Assembly: GCA_963618495.1 (NCBI GenBank)
Contig: CAVESF010000026.1
Coordinates: forward strand, 1-29,826
Direction: 5' to 3'
From: Apopatosoma sp963618495
GTDB taxonomy: Bacteria > Bacillota > Clostridia > Oscillospirales > CAG-272
Length of the DNA: 29,826 nucleotides
Below the pieces are notes generated by a model. The model saw only the letters and a list, made by a program, of their open reading frames with translations, made no database searches and was not told where the DNA came from. Positions 1 to 8,704 of this stretch are shown here, in pieces (the first letter of the stretch is position 1; every line of letters starts with the position of its first letter). The position numbers were made by a program, and so were the translations under genes.

Positions 1-1
1 A

Positions 2-79
2 CACCTGAAATCCGGCAGGAACAGAACAAGAGTTTACGCGGGAGACACTGCCAATACGAACATTCGGGTAAACGGGTAA
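2..79 (+). CDS. 3' end of a gene cut by the window edge (unidentified)
   Basis: Frame 2 is open from the first base to a TAA at 77-79 and encodes a 25-residue tail ending TNIRVNG, rich in Arg, Thr, Asn and Val as in a beta-strand-rich C-terminus. Frame 1 is also open, to 99, so the frame is not certain. No function can be assigned. It is followed by a strong hairpin at 102-131. Confidence 0.3.
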   Translation, partial: HLKSGRNRTRVYAGDTANTNIRVNG

Positions 80-96
80 CGAATACCGCAAAAGCA

Positions 97-131
97 TAAA
101 AACGCCGACACTCTGAAATCCGTGTCGGCGT
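97..131 (-). terminator. Hairpin with T-run on the minus strand
   Basis: A perfect 10-bp stem (ACGCCGACAC / GTGTCGGCGT, 102-111 with 122-131) has a 10-nt loop. Five A's precede it on the plus strand, so the T-run lies on the minus-strand side. It has the shape of an intrinsic terminator for leftward transcription. It may also help end the partial gene at 2-79. Confidence 0.5.
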
Positions 132-207
132 GGTGTGAACAAAAGTATGTAACGATAGCAAGCCGCGCAAAAAAGCGCAAAAGCACAAACAAAACAAGTG
201 AAAACAG

Positions 208-242
208 AAAAACGGCACGGCAGAATCAATCTGCCATGCCGT
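208..242 (-). terminator. Second hairpin with minus-strand T-run
   Basis: A stem of about 13 bp with one mismatch (ACGGCAcGGCAGA / TCTGCCaTGCCGT) closes on a 5-nt loop. A-rich sequence on its left gives a T-run on the minus strand. No minus-strand gene that would need it is visible between here and ppdK. The stretch from 132 to 445 otherwise shows nothing convincing: short open frames overlap a pyrimidine-rich, low-complexity sequence. Confidence 0.4.
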
Positions 243-445
243 CTCCCCCAGCGCCGCCCATGGGCTGCCTGCTTTATCGCGGGTGCGCCTTGGCGACTTT
301 TCTTTTTACTTTTTCACTTTTCACTCTTCATTTTTAACTTATTCCTATCCTATTCCCCTACATTTTGCCTATGTTTCGTAGTCAAAATGTAGTCACTAAA
401 AAGCGATGCTTACAAGACTATATTTATTTACGCTTTCTGCTTTAC

Positions 446-474
446 TTGACTTTTTCGGATTTTGCGGTTATACT
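446..474 (+). promoter_or_regulatory. Sigma-A promoter of the membrane protein gene
   Basis: TTGACT (446-451) and TATACT (469-474) are separated by 17 bp, near the vegetative sigma-A consensus. It lies 34 bp before the ATG at 509, which supports that start over an upstream ATG at 365. Confidence 0.7.
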
Positions 475-508
475 GATATCACAAAAAGGTTTTACTTGCG
501 AGGAAGCT

Positions 509-1501
509 ATGAAAGGAATTTTTAAAAGGCGCATTAAGGAATATATATGGGCGGGTATTTTGGCTTTTATCGGAGTTGTCTGCGCGGCTTCTTTTTCCGT
601 TATCATGATTTGGGCGCTTGCAGAGCATGAAGCGACAAGAGGTGACTTCGCGGTTTTGGCGACATTTATTGTGTTGGGGCTGATTTGCATTATATTCGGC
701 ATCGGCAACATTTTATCGAAATCGGGCGAATATATAAAAATCGAAAACGGGCATATCTCGGCAAAGGGTAATTTCGGAAAGCGACTTGAATGCGAGCTTG
801 ACAATGCGGAATTTGCCATGTGCGGTGATTATATGAGGCGCGAGCTAACGGTCAAGGCAAACGGAAAGAGATACGATTTCTCTTGTCTTGAAAATGCTCA
901 TAAACTTGCACTTTACCTGAACTCTCCGAAGAAAAACAAAAGGCAAGGCAAGAGCAGAGAAGAGCTGCTGAAAAGTTATGACAGAGCAAATTACAGGCTG
1001 AAGCTACATGTTGCTGCAATGGTGCTGTCTGTGATTGTATTTATAGTCATAACCATAGCGTGCAGTGCCACCACGGTCGGAAAAGACGACGAATTTACGC
1101 AAAAGGCTTGGATTTGCTTTGCGATATTTATGGTGTCGCTTGTCGGAATGTTTGCGACTGTAATGCTGTGCAGCACTTTTATAAAAAGGGATGATTTGGA
1201 GAGATGCATTGCTGTCGAGGGGCTGAGAAACAGCATATTTTATAATACACCGCTTCTTTCCTGCAATATTGTCAATGTATATCGCGATGAAAATATGTGT
1301 CGCATCTGCATCGCAAAGGTGCCGACGGGAGAATTTTATTATACAATCGAGGAGATGAGCACGGCGAGCGACAATAGACTTTCGCTTGCGACGGTGCATT
1401 GCTCGAAACTTTTTCCCGACAGGGAATCTCTTGTGCGAAGTTTCGGCGAAAGCGCTACGTTGCTTTACGATGTTACGGAAAATTTCAAATCAATAACATA
1501 A
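509..1501 (+). CDS. Four-helix membrane protein of unknown function
   Basis: The 330-residue protein is not recognised. It has two membrane hairpins: helices near residues 12-38 and 46-65, and again near 168-190 and 202-222. A soluble segment of about 100 residues lies between the pairs, and a C-terminal soluble domain of about 105 residues follows. The layout resembles small clostridial PH-like/YcxB-type membrane proteins, but no diagnostic motif is visible. The start at 509 is chosen because GAGGA lies just upstream and a consensus promoter (446-474) falls inside the longer frame that begins at 365. It stands alone between that promoter and a bidirectional terminator, facing ppdK. Reality of the gene is fairly sure; function is unknown. 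Confidence 0.8.
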   Translation: MKGIFKRRIKEYIWAGILAFIGVVCAASFSVIMIWALAEHEATRGDFAVLATFIVLGLICIIFGIGNILSKSGEYIKIENGHISAKGNFGKRLECELDNAEFAMCGDYMRRELTVKANGKRYDFSCLENAHKLALYLNSPKKNKRQGKSREELLKSYDRANYRLKLHVAAMVLSVIVFIVITIACSATTVGKDDEFTQKAWICFAIFMVSLVGMFATVMLCSTFIKRDDLERCIAVEGLRNSIFYNTPLLSCNIVNVYRDENMCRICIAKVPTGEFYYTIEEMSTASDNRLSLATVHCSKLFPDRESLVRSFGESATLLYDVTENFKSIT

Positions 1502-1504
1502 GCC

Positions 1505-1538
1505 AAAAGGCATGGAATCAGAGGACTCCATGCCTTTT
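1505..1538. terminator. Bidirectional terminator between convergent genes
   Basis: A 12-bp perfect stem (AAAAGGCATGGA / TCCATGCCTTTT) with a 10-nt loop has A's on the left and T's on the right. It can therefore terminate the membrane-protein gene from the left and ppdK from the right. Confidence 0.85.
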
Positions 1539-1564
1539 GTCATTAATTTTATATTACCGAAAAA

Positions 1565-4189
1565 TCATTCCTTAAGCGCTGCCTGAGCTGCCGCAAGTCT
1601 TGCTATCGGCACGCGGAAAGGCGAGCAGGATACATAGTCAAGACCAATCTTGTGGCAGAACTCAACGGAGGAAGGATCGCCGCCGTGCTCACCGCAGATA
1701 CCGCAGGAGAGATCGGGACGTGTGCTGCGACCGAGTTCAACAGCCATCTTCATGAGCTTGCCTACGCCGATCTGGTCGAGCTTGGCGAAGGGATCATTCT
1801 CATAAATCTTGGAATCATAGTATGCGCCGAGGAACTTGCCGGCGTCATCACGGCTGAAGCCGAATGTCATCTGGGTAAGGTCGTTTGTACCGAAGCAGAA
1901 GAATTCAGCTTCCTTAGCTATCTCATCAGCTGTGAGAGCGGCACGAGGAATCTCAATCATTGTACCTACTTCGTACTTGAGATCGCTGCCCGCTGCCTTG
2001 ATTTCCTCATCGGCAACCTTTACAACGAAGCTCTTTACGTACTTAAGCTCTTTTACATCGCCTATGAGAGGAATCATTATCTCAGGGACAACATTCCAGT
2101 CGGGATGATTCTTCTTTACGGTGATAGCCGCACGGATAACGGCTCTTGTCTGCATGGAAGCAATCTCGGGGTATGTTACGGCGAGACGGCAACCACGGTG
2201 ACCCATCATCGGGTTGAACTCATGGAGGGAAGCGATGATTTCCTTGATTCTTTCAACGCTCTTGCCCTGGTCCTTTGCGAGGCGGGCGATATCTTCTTCC
2301 GTTGTGGGAACGAACTCATGGAGCGGGGGATCGAGGAAACGGATAACGACAGGGTAGCCTTCGAGAGCCTCATAGAGCTTCTCGAAATCGCTCTGCTGCA
2401 TAGGAAGAATCTTGGCAAGAGCGGTTTCTCTCTCTTCTACTGTATCGGAGCAGATCATCTCGCGGAAAGCGGCGATTCTGTCCGGCTCGAAGAACATGTG
2501 TTCTGTACGGCAGAGACCGATGCCCTCTGCGCCGAGCTCACGAGCTTTCTTTGCGTCTGCGGGTGTATCGGCATTTGTACGGACCTTGAGCTTTCTGTAC
2601 TTGTCAGCCCAAGCCATGATTCTGCCGAATTCGCCTGCGATTGTAGCGTCAACGGTGGGGATAGCCTCGCCGTAGATATTACCTGTGGAACCGTCGATGG
2701 AGATAACGTCGCCCTCGTGGAATGTCTTGCCTGCGAGAGTGAATTTCTTGTTTTCTTCATCCATTGCGATGTCGCCGCAACCGGAAACGCAGCACTTGCC
2801 CATGCCGCGTGCAACAACAGCTGCGTGGCTTGTCATACCGCCACGAACCGTGAGGATACCCTGAGCGGCTTTCATACCTGTGATATCTTCGGGGGATGTC
2901 TCGAGACGGACGAGGACAACTTTCTTGCCCTTATCCTTCCATGCTTCGGCGTCTTCTGCTGTGAATACTATCTGACCGCAAGCCGCACCGGGAGATGCGC
3001 CGAGACCGCGACCAAGGGGCTTTGTAGCCTTGAGAGCCTTGGAGTCGAACTGCGGGTGGAGAAGTGTATCAAGGTTACGGGGGTCGATCATAAGAACAGC
3101 TTCCTGCTCGGTTCTCATGCCCTCGTCAACGAGGTCGCAGGCAATCTTGAGAGCGGCCTGAGCGGTTCTCTTACCGTTACGGGTCTGGAGCATATAGAGC
3201 TTGCCGTGTTCAACGGTAAATTCCATATCCTGCATATCTCTGTAGTGTTCTTCCAGAGTCTTGCATACCTGCTGGAACTGAGCGAATGCCTCGGGGAACT
3301 TCTGCTCCATCTCGGCAATCTTCATAGGTGTACGAACGCCGGCAACGACATCTTCGCCCTGAGCGTTTGTAAGGAACTCACCGAAAAGACCCTTTGCGCC
3401 TGTAGCGGGGTCACGGGTGAAGGCAACGCCTGTGCCGCAATCGTCGCCCATGTTACCGAATGCCATGGACTGTACATTTACGGCTGTACCCCAAGAGTAG
3501 GGGATATCGTTGTCACGACGGTAAACGTTTGCACGGGGATTGTCCCAGCTGCGGAAAACAGCCTTGATAGCGCCGAAGAGCTGTTCCTTCGGGTCGGAGG
3601 GGAAATCCGTGCCTATCTTAGACTTATATTCTTCCTTGAACTGACGGGCGAGCTCCTTGAGGTCGTTTGCATCAAGCTCGATATCCTGCTTAACGCCCTT
3701 TGCCTCTTTCATCTTATCGATGAGTTGCTCGAAATACTTCTTTCCGACTTCCATAACAACATCGGAATACATCTGGATAAATCTTCTGTAGCAGTCCCAA
3801 GCCCATCTGGGATTGCCTGACTTCTTGGATATGACTTCAACAACTTCTTCGTTGAGACCGAGGTTAAGAATGGTATCCATCATACCGGGCATGGATGCGC
3901 GCGCACCGGAACGGACGGAAACGAGAAGCGGATTCTCGTGGTCGCCGAATTTCTTGCCTGTGATAGCTTCCATCTTCTCGATGTACTCCATGATTTCAGC
4001 CTGAATTTCGGGATTGATCTGCTTGCCATCCTCATAATACTTTGTGCAGGCTTCTGTGGTAATTGTGAAGCCCTGCGGAACGGGAAGACCGATATTTGTC
4101 ATTTCTGCGAGGTTTGCACCCTTGCCGCCGAGAAGCTCACGCATACCTGCGTTACCTTCTGTAAAAAGGTAGACATACTTCTTTGCCAT
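1565..4189 (-). CDS. ppdK: Pyruvate, phosphate dikinase
   Basis: The enzyme interconverts pyruvate + ATP + Pi with phosphoenolpyruvate + AMP + PPi in the cytosol. In anaerobic clostridia it usually serves PPi-linked glycolysis or PEP supply. At 874 residues it has the normal bacterial length. The N-terminal ATP-grasp nucleotide-binding part opens with the typical GGKGANLAEM segment. The swivelling phosphohistidine domain carries GGMTSHAAV, with the phosphorylated His at 455, the same number as in the Clostridium symbiosum enzyme. The C-terminal PEP/pyruvate TIM barrel carries GTNDLTQMTFGFSRDD and the acid/base Cys near 832 in CGICGEHGG. The ATG at 4189 follows GGAGG at a 10-nt distance on the minus strand. 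It appears monocistronic, ending at the terminator at 1505-1538. No PPDK regulatory protein gene is adjacent. Confidence 0.98.
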   Translation of the reverse strand: MAKKYVYLFTEGNAGMRELLGGKGANLAEMTNIGLPVPQGFTITTEACTKYYEDGKQINPEIQAEIMEYIEKMEAITGKKFGDHENPLLVSVRSGARASMPGMMDTILNLGLNEEVVEVISKKSGNPRWAWDCYRRFIQMYSDVVMEVGKKYFEQLIDKMKEAKGVKQDIELDANDLKELARQFKEEYKSKIGTDFPSDPKEQLFGAIKAVFRSWDNPRANVYRRDNDIPYSWGTAVNVQSMAFGNMGDDCGTGVAFTRDPATGAKGLFGEFLTNAQGEDVVAGVRTPMKIAEMEQKFPEAFAQFQQVCKTLEEHYRDMQDMEFTVEHGKLYMLQTRNGKRTAQAALKIACDLVDEGMRTEQEAVLMIDPRNLDTLLHPQFDSKALKATKPLGRGLGASPGAACGQIVFTAEDAEAWKDKGKKVVLVRLETSPEDITGMKAAQGILTVRGGMTSHAAVVARGMGKCCVSGCGDIAMDEENKKFTLAGKTFHEGDVISIDGSTGNIYGEAIPTVDATIAGEFGRIMAWADKYRKLKVRTNADTPADAKKARELGAEGIGLCRTEHMFFEPDRIAAFREMICSDTVEERETALAKILPMQQSDFEKLYEALEGYPVVIRFLDPPLHEFVPTTEEDIARLAKDQGKSVERIKEIIASLHEFNPMMGHRGCRLAVTYPEIASMQTRAVIRAAITVKKNHPDWNVVPEIMIPLIGDVKELKYVKSFVVKVADEEIKAAGSDLKYEVGTMIEIPRAALTADEIAKEAEFFCFGTNDLTQMTFGFSRDDAGKFLGAYYDSKIYENDPFAKLDQIGVGKLMKMAVELGRSTRPDLSCGICGEHGGDPSSVEFCHKIGLDYVSCSPFRVPIARLAAAQAALKE

Positions 4190-4245
4190 ATGTTTTTTTC
4201 CTCCATAGTTTTTATTGAGATTTTTACAAATCCATACATTTTGGT

Positions 4246-4251
4246 ATTATA
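4246..4251 (-). promoter_or_regulatory. Candidate -10 box for ppdK
   Basis: On the minus strand TATAAT occurs inside the perfect 11-bp palindrome GGTATTATACC (4243-4253), about 57 bp before the ppdK ATG. No good -35 hexamer stands 17 bp upstream of it, so the promoter is either weak, activator-dependent or wrongly placed. Confidence 0.4.
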
Positions 4252-4335
4252 CCATAGATTTTTCCAAATATCTATAGCTTTTATAAAAAAAGTTGAGAAA
4301 AAACGAGAAAAATTTAAAAAAATTGCAATTTTCTC

Positions 4336-4364
4336 TTGCAAAAATTTCTTTTACGGGTTAAAAT
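4336..4364 (+). promoter_or_regulatory. Promoter for pth-mfd
   Basis: TTGCAA (4336-4341) and TAAAAT (4359-4364) are separated by 17 bp. This leaves a leader of about 90 nt before the pth ATG at 4461. The leader holds an imperfect hairpin of the GGAAgGGA / TCCtTTCC type near 4409-4430. Confidence 0.5.
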
Positions 4365-4460
4365 AAAGTGAAAAATGCCGCGAGACGGTATAAATACGGC
4401 ATCGCTACGGAAGGGAAGCTCTCCTTTCCGCATTTCGTGCTGTTTTCGGAAAGGAGAAAC

Positions 4461-5078
4461 ATGTCGGTTTTCGATTTATTCAAAAAGACAGAAAGCGGGG
4501 GGAAGAGTGCACCCGTAACATACATTGTGGCGGGACTTGGAAATCCCGGGACAAAATATGAAAAGACGCGTCACAATGCGGGATTTCTCGCGATAGACCA
4601 TATGGCGGGGAAGCTGGGCGAGAAGACAAATTCATCGAAATTTCAGTCGCTCTGTTGCCGCACGGTGATAGACGGCACGGGCATACTGCTCATGAAGCCG
4701 CAGACGTTCATGAATGCTTCCGGTATAGCCATAGAAGAGGCGGCATCATTCTACAAGATACCGCCCGAACATATAATAGTGCTGTGCGATGACATCACGC
4801 AGAATCCGGGGAAAATCCGCATAAGAAAGAGCGGAAGCGCAGGCGGACACAGAGGGCTGAAGAGCGTGATAGGTTTCTGCGGAGAGGACTTTCCGCGTAT
4901 CCGCATGGGCGTGGGCGAAAAGCCGACTCCCGAATATGACCTTGCCGACTGGGTGACAGGCAAGCTCCCCGAGGCGGATATGAAAGCTTTGCAGGGGCGC
5001 TTCGACGATGTATACGAAGCAGTCCGACTGATACTTAAGGGCGACTATGACCGCGCAATGAATCTTTATAACAGATGA
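4461..5078 (+). CDS. pth: Peptidyl-tRNA hydrolase
   Basis: Pth cleaves the ester bond of peptidyl-tRNAs that drop off the ribosome and so recycles tRNA. The 205-residue protein shows the family signature: AGLGNPG (residues 24-30), the catalytic histidine H38 in KTRHNAGF, FMNASG with tRNA-binding N85, the acidic pair D110-D111, and the GSAGGHRGLKS loop. The ATG at 4461 follows AAGGAG by 4 nt. This start gives an N-terminal extension of about 17 residues before the core, longer than in E. coli. A frame extending up to 4368 lacks an equally good SD. The gene is followed after 16 bp by mfd, an arrangement common in Firmicutes, and the two are probably cotranscribed. Confidence 0.96.
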   Translation: MSVFDLFKKTESGGKSAPVTYIVAGLGNPGTKYEKTRHNAGFLAIDHMAGKLGEKTNSSKFQSLCCRTVIDGTGILLMKPQTFMNASGIAIEEAASFYKIPPEHIIVLCDDITQNPGKIRIRKSGSAGGHRGLKSVIGFCGEDFPRIRMGVGEKPTPEYDLADWVTGKLPEADMKALQGRFDDVYEAVRLILKGDYDRAMNLYNR

Positions 5079-5094
5079 TAACGGTAAACATAAA

Positions 5095-8000
5095 ATGAAT
5101 ATTATATCAAATCGAATTTCTGCGGGGCGCGAGTTTTCGCAGATATTGAAAACGAGACGGGAAAACAAGGGCAAGACAAAGAAACTACCCTCTATGATAA
5201 CGGGACTCTGCGAGGGCGCGCTCGACGCTTTTCTTGCCGCTTTTATCACCGAGGAATGCATGAACGAGCCTTCGCTTGTCATAGTGCAGGACGAGAAGAG
5301 CGCGAGACATATCGCCGCGGCTCTCGGAGCATACGGCATACGCACGCTTGTCTATCCCGCGCGCGATCCCGTATTATATAATATGGTAGCTTCTCATGAG
5401 GCGGAATATGACAGAGTTTCCGCACTCTCCGAGATATCGGAGGGAAACGGCGTTGCGGTTATCGCCACGCCTGACGCGGCGATGCAGTTTACCATGCCTG
5501 CGGATAAGCTTCGTGAGGGCGCATTTACTCTCTCCGTCGGAGATACGGTGGATATGGTGGAGCTTTCGCGCAGGCTCGTCGATTTCGGCTATGTGCCGTG
5601 CGAGCTTGTGGACGGCAAGGGCAGATTTGCCGTGCGCGGCGGTATCGCCGATATCTTCTCTCCGCAGTCGGAGCTACCGCTGCGAATCGAGCTTTTCGGC
5701 GATGAGGTAGACAGGATAGGATATTTTGATATCATCACCCAGCGCTGGGCGGAAAATCTGCACTCTGCAAAGATAGTCCCCGCGCGGGAGATTATCCCCG
5801 ATGACGATGCGCGCGGACGCATAGAGGGCGCGATACAGCGCATGATGAAAAAGGCAAAAAGCGAATTCGTACGTTCATCGCTTGCGGGCGAGCTGACGGC
5901 GGTGCAGTCGGGCGCGGAGATACTGACGGCGGAGAAATATCTGCCGCTCATATATGAAAAGAGGGAATGCCTGCTTGATTATTTCGGCTCCGAGAGCGCT
6001 GTTTTCATAGCGGAATCCTCAGGCGTTTCTGACAGGCTCCGCGCTTCGCTCCGCCACGGCGAGGAAATCGCAAAACAGCTCCTTGAAGAAGGCGTGATGC
6101 CCGCAGGTTGCGGCATCTTCATGAAAGATGAAGCGGATTTGCTCACTTTCGCCGAGAAAACGGGCGCACTGATAGCTAATGCCTTTCTCTCACAATATGC
6201 GGGCAGGCTCTGGGAGATATATTCCGTTCACACGAGGACGACCTCGTTCATGACGGGAAATGCCGAGGCGCTCTGCGAGGACATAGATTCGTACACGCGG
6301 GCGAAATACGAGATAATCATCGCGGCGGGAAGCGAAACCGAAGCGGCAAATACGCGCGACATTCTGCTGGATAACGGCATAAACTGCGCTTTCATTCCGA
6401 AAATCGGGGATATAACCGAGCTTACGCGCGGTGTGCCTGTGATAACGGCGTTCTCGGGCGCGGGCTTTGAGATAGTGAGCGGTAAATTCATGCTCCTCTC
6501 GCTCGGAGAGGGCAGAGCCGAGCAGACAAGGACGCGCTCCTTGCGCCGCTCCAAGGCGAAGAAAACGGCAAAAGAGAAGATTCTCTCCTATGCCGACCTC
6601 ACCGTCGGCGACTATGTCGTCCACGATACGCACGGCATAGGCAAATATATGGGGCTGGAGACGATACGCGATTATACGGGCGTCTGCCATGACCATATAA
6701 AGATACAGTATTCGGGAACGGATGTGCTGTATGTCCGCTGTGAGCAGATAGAGACCGTTTCAAAATATATCGGAGCGGGCGCCGACGAGGGCGCGATAAA
6801 ACTTTCGAAGCTCGGCGGCACGGAATGGGGCAAGACGAAAGCGCGCGTCAAAAGCGAGGTCCGTCAGATGGCAAAGGAGCTCATCGAGCTCTATGCCGAG
6901 CGTATGCGCCGCCCGGGCTTTGCCTTTGAACCCGATGACGATATGCAGAGGGAATTTGAATCGCTCTTTGAATACGAGGAGACGGACGGTCAGCTTGCCG
7001 CCGCGGAAGATATCAAGCGCGATATGGAAAAGCCCGTGCCTATGGACAGACTGCTCTGCGGCGATGTCGGCTTCGGCAAAACGGAGGTGGCTCTGCGCGC
7101 GGCTTTCAAGGCGGTGGCGGGCGGCAAGCAGGTTGCTATACTCGTGCCGACAACTATTCTGGCGATGCAGCATTATCAGACGATAGTTTCGCGCATGCGC
7201 GGCTTCCCGATAAAGGTTTCGCTCCTTTCGCGCTTCAAGACGTATGCGGAACAGGCGGCGACTGTCCGCGCACTGCGGCGCGGTGATACGGATATCGTCG
7301 TCGGCACGCACAGGCTTCTCTCCGCCGATATACAGTTTCATGACCTCGGACTTGTCATAATAGACGAAGAACAGCGCTTCGGCGTCGCCCACAAGGAGAA
7401 GCTGAAGCAGATGGCGAAGAATGTCGATGTTCTGACGCTGACGGCAACGCCGATACCGCGGACGCTGAATATGGCGATGAATTCGATACGGGACATGTCG
7501 GTGCTCGACGAGGCGCCGGGCGACAGAATGCCTGTTCAGACATATGTTCTGGAATATGATGATCTCGTGATAAACGAGGCGATAAGGCGCGAGCTTCACC
7601 GCGGCGGGCAAGTTTTCTACCTGCACAACAGGGTAGAAAATATTGCAGGCACGGCGGCACGGCTGAAAAAGGAATTTCCCGATGCAAATGTCGATATAGC
7701 GCACGGCAGGATGGAAAAAGAGGAGCTTGCCGATATCTGGCAGAGCCTTGTGGAGGGAAATACGGATATCCTTGTCTGCACCACGATAATCGAAACGGGC
7801 GTCGATGTTCCGAATGCCAACACGCTGATAATCGAAAATGCGGATACGATGGGACTTTCCCAGCTTCATCAGATACGCGGCAGAGTCGGCAGGAGCGCAC
7901 GCCGCGCCTATGCCTACTTTACCTACAGACAGGGCAAGGCGCTCAGCGATATCTCGACTAAAAGGCTTTCCGCGATACGCGATTTCACGGAGTTCGGCTC

Positions 8001-8607
8001 GGGCTTCAAGATAGCCCTGCGCGACCTTGAGATAAGAGGCGCGGGAGATATTCTCGGCGCGCGTCAGCATGGGCATATGGAGAGCGTGGGCTATGATATG
8101 TATCTGAAGATACTGAACGAAGCCGTGCTTGAGGAGCAGGGAACAGCCATACCGAAAAAGACGGAATGCACTATTTCCGTCGGCAGGGACGCATATATTC
8201 CCGAGAGCTATATTTCCTCGGTTTCACAGCGCATAGATATGTATAAGAAGATAGCGGCTATAGAAAACGAAGCCGATGCCGACGATATAGCGGACGAGAT
8301 GCTCGACCGCTACGGCGATATGCCGCAGTCGGTGGAAACGCTGCTTTCCGCTTCGCTTGTGCGCGCTATGGGCAGTGCATGCGGCATCACTCAGATAGAT
8401 AAGCGCGATAACGCCGTGGTGTTCTATCCCGAGCAGCCCGATTTTCTCGTTTTGTCGGAACTTTCGGCGGCTTTTCCAGCGAGAATCACAATTGTACCCT
8501 CGGAAAAAACCTGTTTTTCATGCAGAATCAAGCGCGGAGAGACCGTTTTTGAGATAATTTCCAATTTGTTAAAGAAATATATACAAATAAAATCGAAAAA
8601 AGAGTAG
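5095..8607 (+). CDS. mfd: Transcription-repair coupling factor
   Basis: Mfd is the ATP-driven translocase that removes stalled RNA polymerase at DNA lesions and recruits UvrA. The 1170-residue length is normal. Order of parts: UvrB-like N-terminal module (about residues 30-350), the RNA-polymerase interaction domain beginning at GDYVVHDTHGIG, and the RecG-like helicase core. The core has Walker A GDVGFGKT at 656-663, DEEQ at 757-760, TATPIPRT, and the motif V/VI segment with IETGVDVP and QIRGRVGRS. A C-terminal UvrA-masking TRCF domain ends the protein. The ATG at 5095 has only a weak SD (AACGG), so the gene may be translationally coupled to pth, whose stop is 16 bp upstream. The coding sequence is markedly richer in GC than the accessory genes further right. 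Confidence 0.97.
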   Translation: MNIISNRISAGREFSQILKTRRENKGKTKKLPSMITGLCEGALDAFLAAFITEECMNEPSLVIVQDEKSARHIAAALGAYGIRTLVYPARDPVLYNMVASHEAEYDRVSALSEISEGNGVAVIATPDAAMQFTMPADKLREGAFTLSVGDTVDMVELSRRLVDFGYVPCELVDGKGRFAVRGGIADIFSPQSELPLRIELFGDEVDRIGYFDIITQRWAENLHSAKIVPAREIIPDDDARGRIEGAIQRMMKKAKSEFVRSSLAGELTAVQSGAEILTAEKYLPLIYEKRECLLDYFGSESAVFIAESSGVSDRLRASLRHGEEIAKQLLEEGVMPAGCGIFMKDEADLLTFAEKTGALIANAFLSQYAGRLWEIYSVHTRTTSFMTGNAEALCEDIDSYTRAKYEIIIAAGSETEAANTRDILLDNGINCAFIPKIGDITELTRGVPVITAFSGAGFEIVSGKFMLLSLGEGRAEQTRTRSLRRSKAKKTAKEKILSYADLTVGDYVVHDTHGIGKYMGLETIRDYTGVCHDHIKIQYSGTDVLYVRCEQIETVSKYIGAGADEGAIKLSKLGGTEWGKTKARVKSEVRQMAKELIELYAERMRRPGFAFEPDDDMQREFESLFEYEETDGQLAAAEDIKRDMEKPVPMDRLLCGDVGFGKTEVALRAAFKAVAGGKQVAILVPTTILAMQHYQTIVSRMRGFPIKVSLLSRFKTYAEQAATVRALRRGDTDIVVGTHRLLSADIQFHDLGLVIIDEEQRFGVAHKEKLKQMAKNVDVLTLTATPIPRTLNMAMNSIRDMSVLDEAPGDRMPVQTYVLEYDDLVINEAIRRELHRGGQVFYLHNRVENIAGTAARLKKEFPDANVDIAHGRMEKEELADIWQSLVEGNTDILVCTTIIETGVDVPNANTLIIENADTMGLSQLHQIRGRVGRSARRAYAYFTYRQGKALSDISTKRLSAIRDFTEFGSGFKIALRDLEIRGAGDILGARQHGHMESVGYDMYLKILNEAVLEEQGTAIPKKTECTISVGRDAYIPESYISSVSQRIDMYKKIAAIENEADADDIADEMLDRYGDMPQSVETLLSASLVRAMGSACGITQIDKRDNAVVFYPEQPDFLVLSELSAAFPARITIVPSEKTCFSCRIKRGETVFEIISNLLKKYIQIKSKKE

Positions 8608-8613
8608 ATTTTT

Positions 8614-8643
8614 TTGAAATTTTATGTATAATATTATTATACT
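8614..8643 (+). promoter_or_regulatory. Promoter of the PrsA-like gene
   Basis: TTGAAA (8614-8619) and TATACT (8638-8643) stand 18 bp apart in the AT-rich spacer after mfd. An alternative -10, TATAAT at 8627-8632, lacks a suitably spaced -35. The gene that follows starts at 8705 with AAAGGAG upstream. Confidence 0.45.
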
Positions 8644-8704
8644 TGTTTTTTCTGCGCCGTTTTTGACGCAAAAGCACTAAAAACCAAAGGAGTTTCAAAT
8701 CACA

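Noticed and set aside
1652..3820. A 722-codon open frame on the plus strand inside ppdK
   Set aside because: It is the antisense shadow of ppdK, caused by codon bias. The minus-strand frame has all PPDK motifs, and the plus frame has no recognisable domain, SD or promoter.
6760..8076. A 438-codon minus-strand frame within mfd
   Set aside because: It is antisense to the helicase core of mfd, Arg/His-rich and without motifs, the typical shadow of a GC-rich gene.
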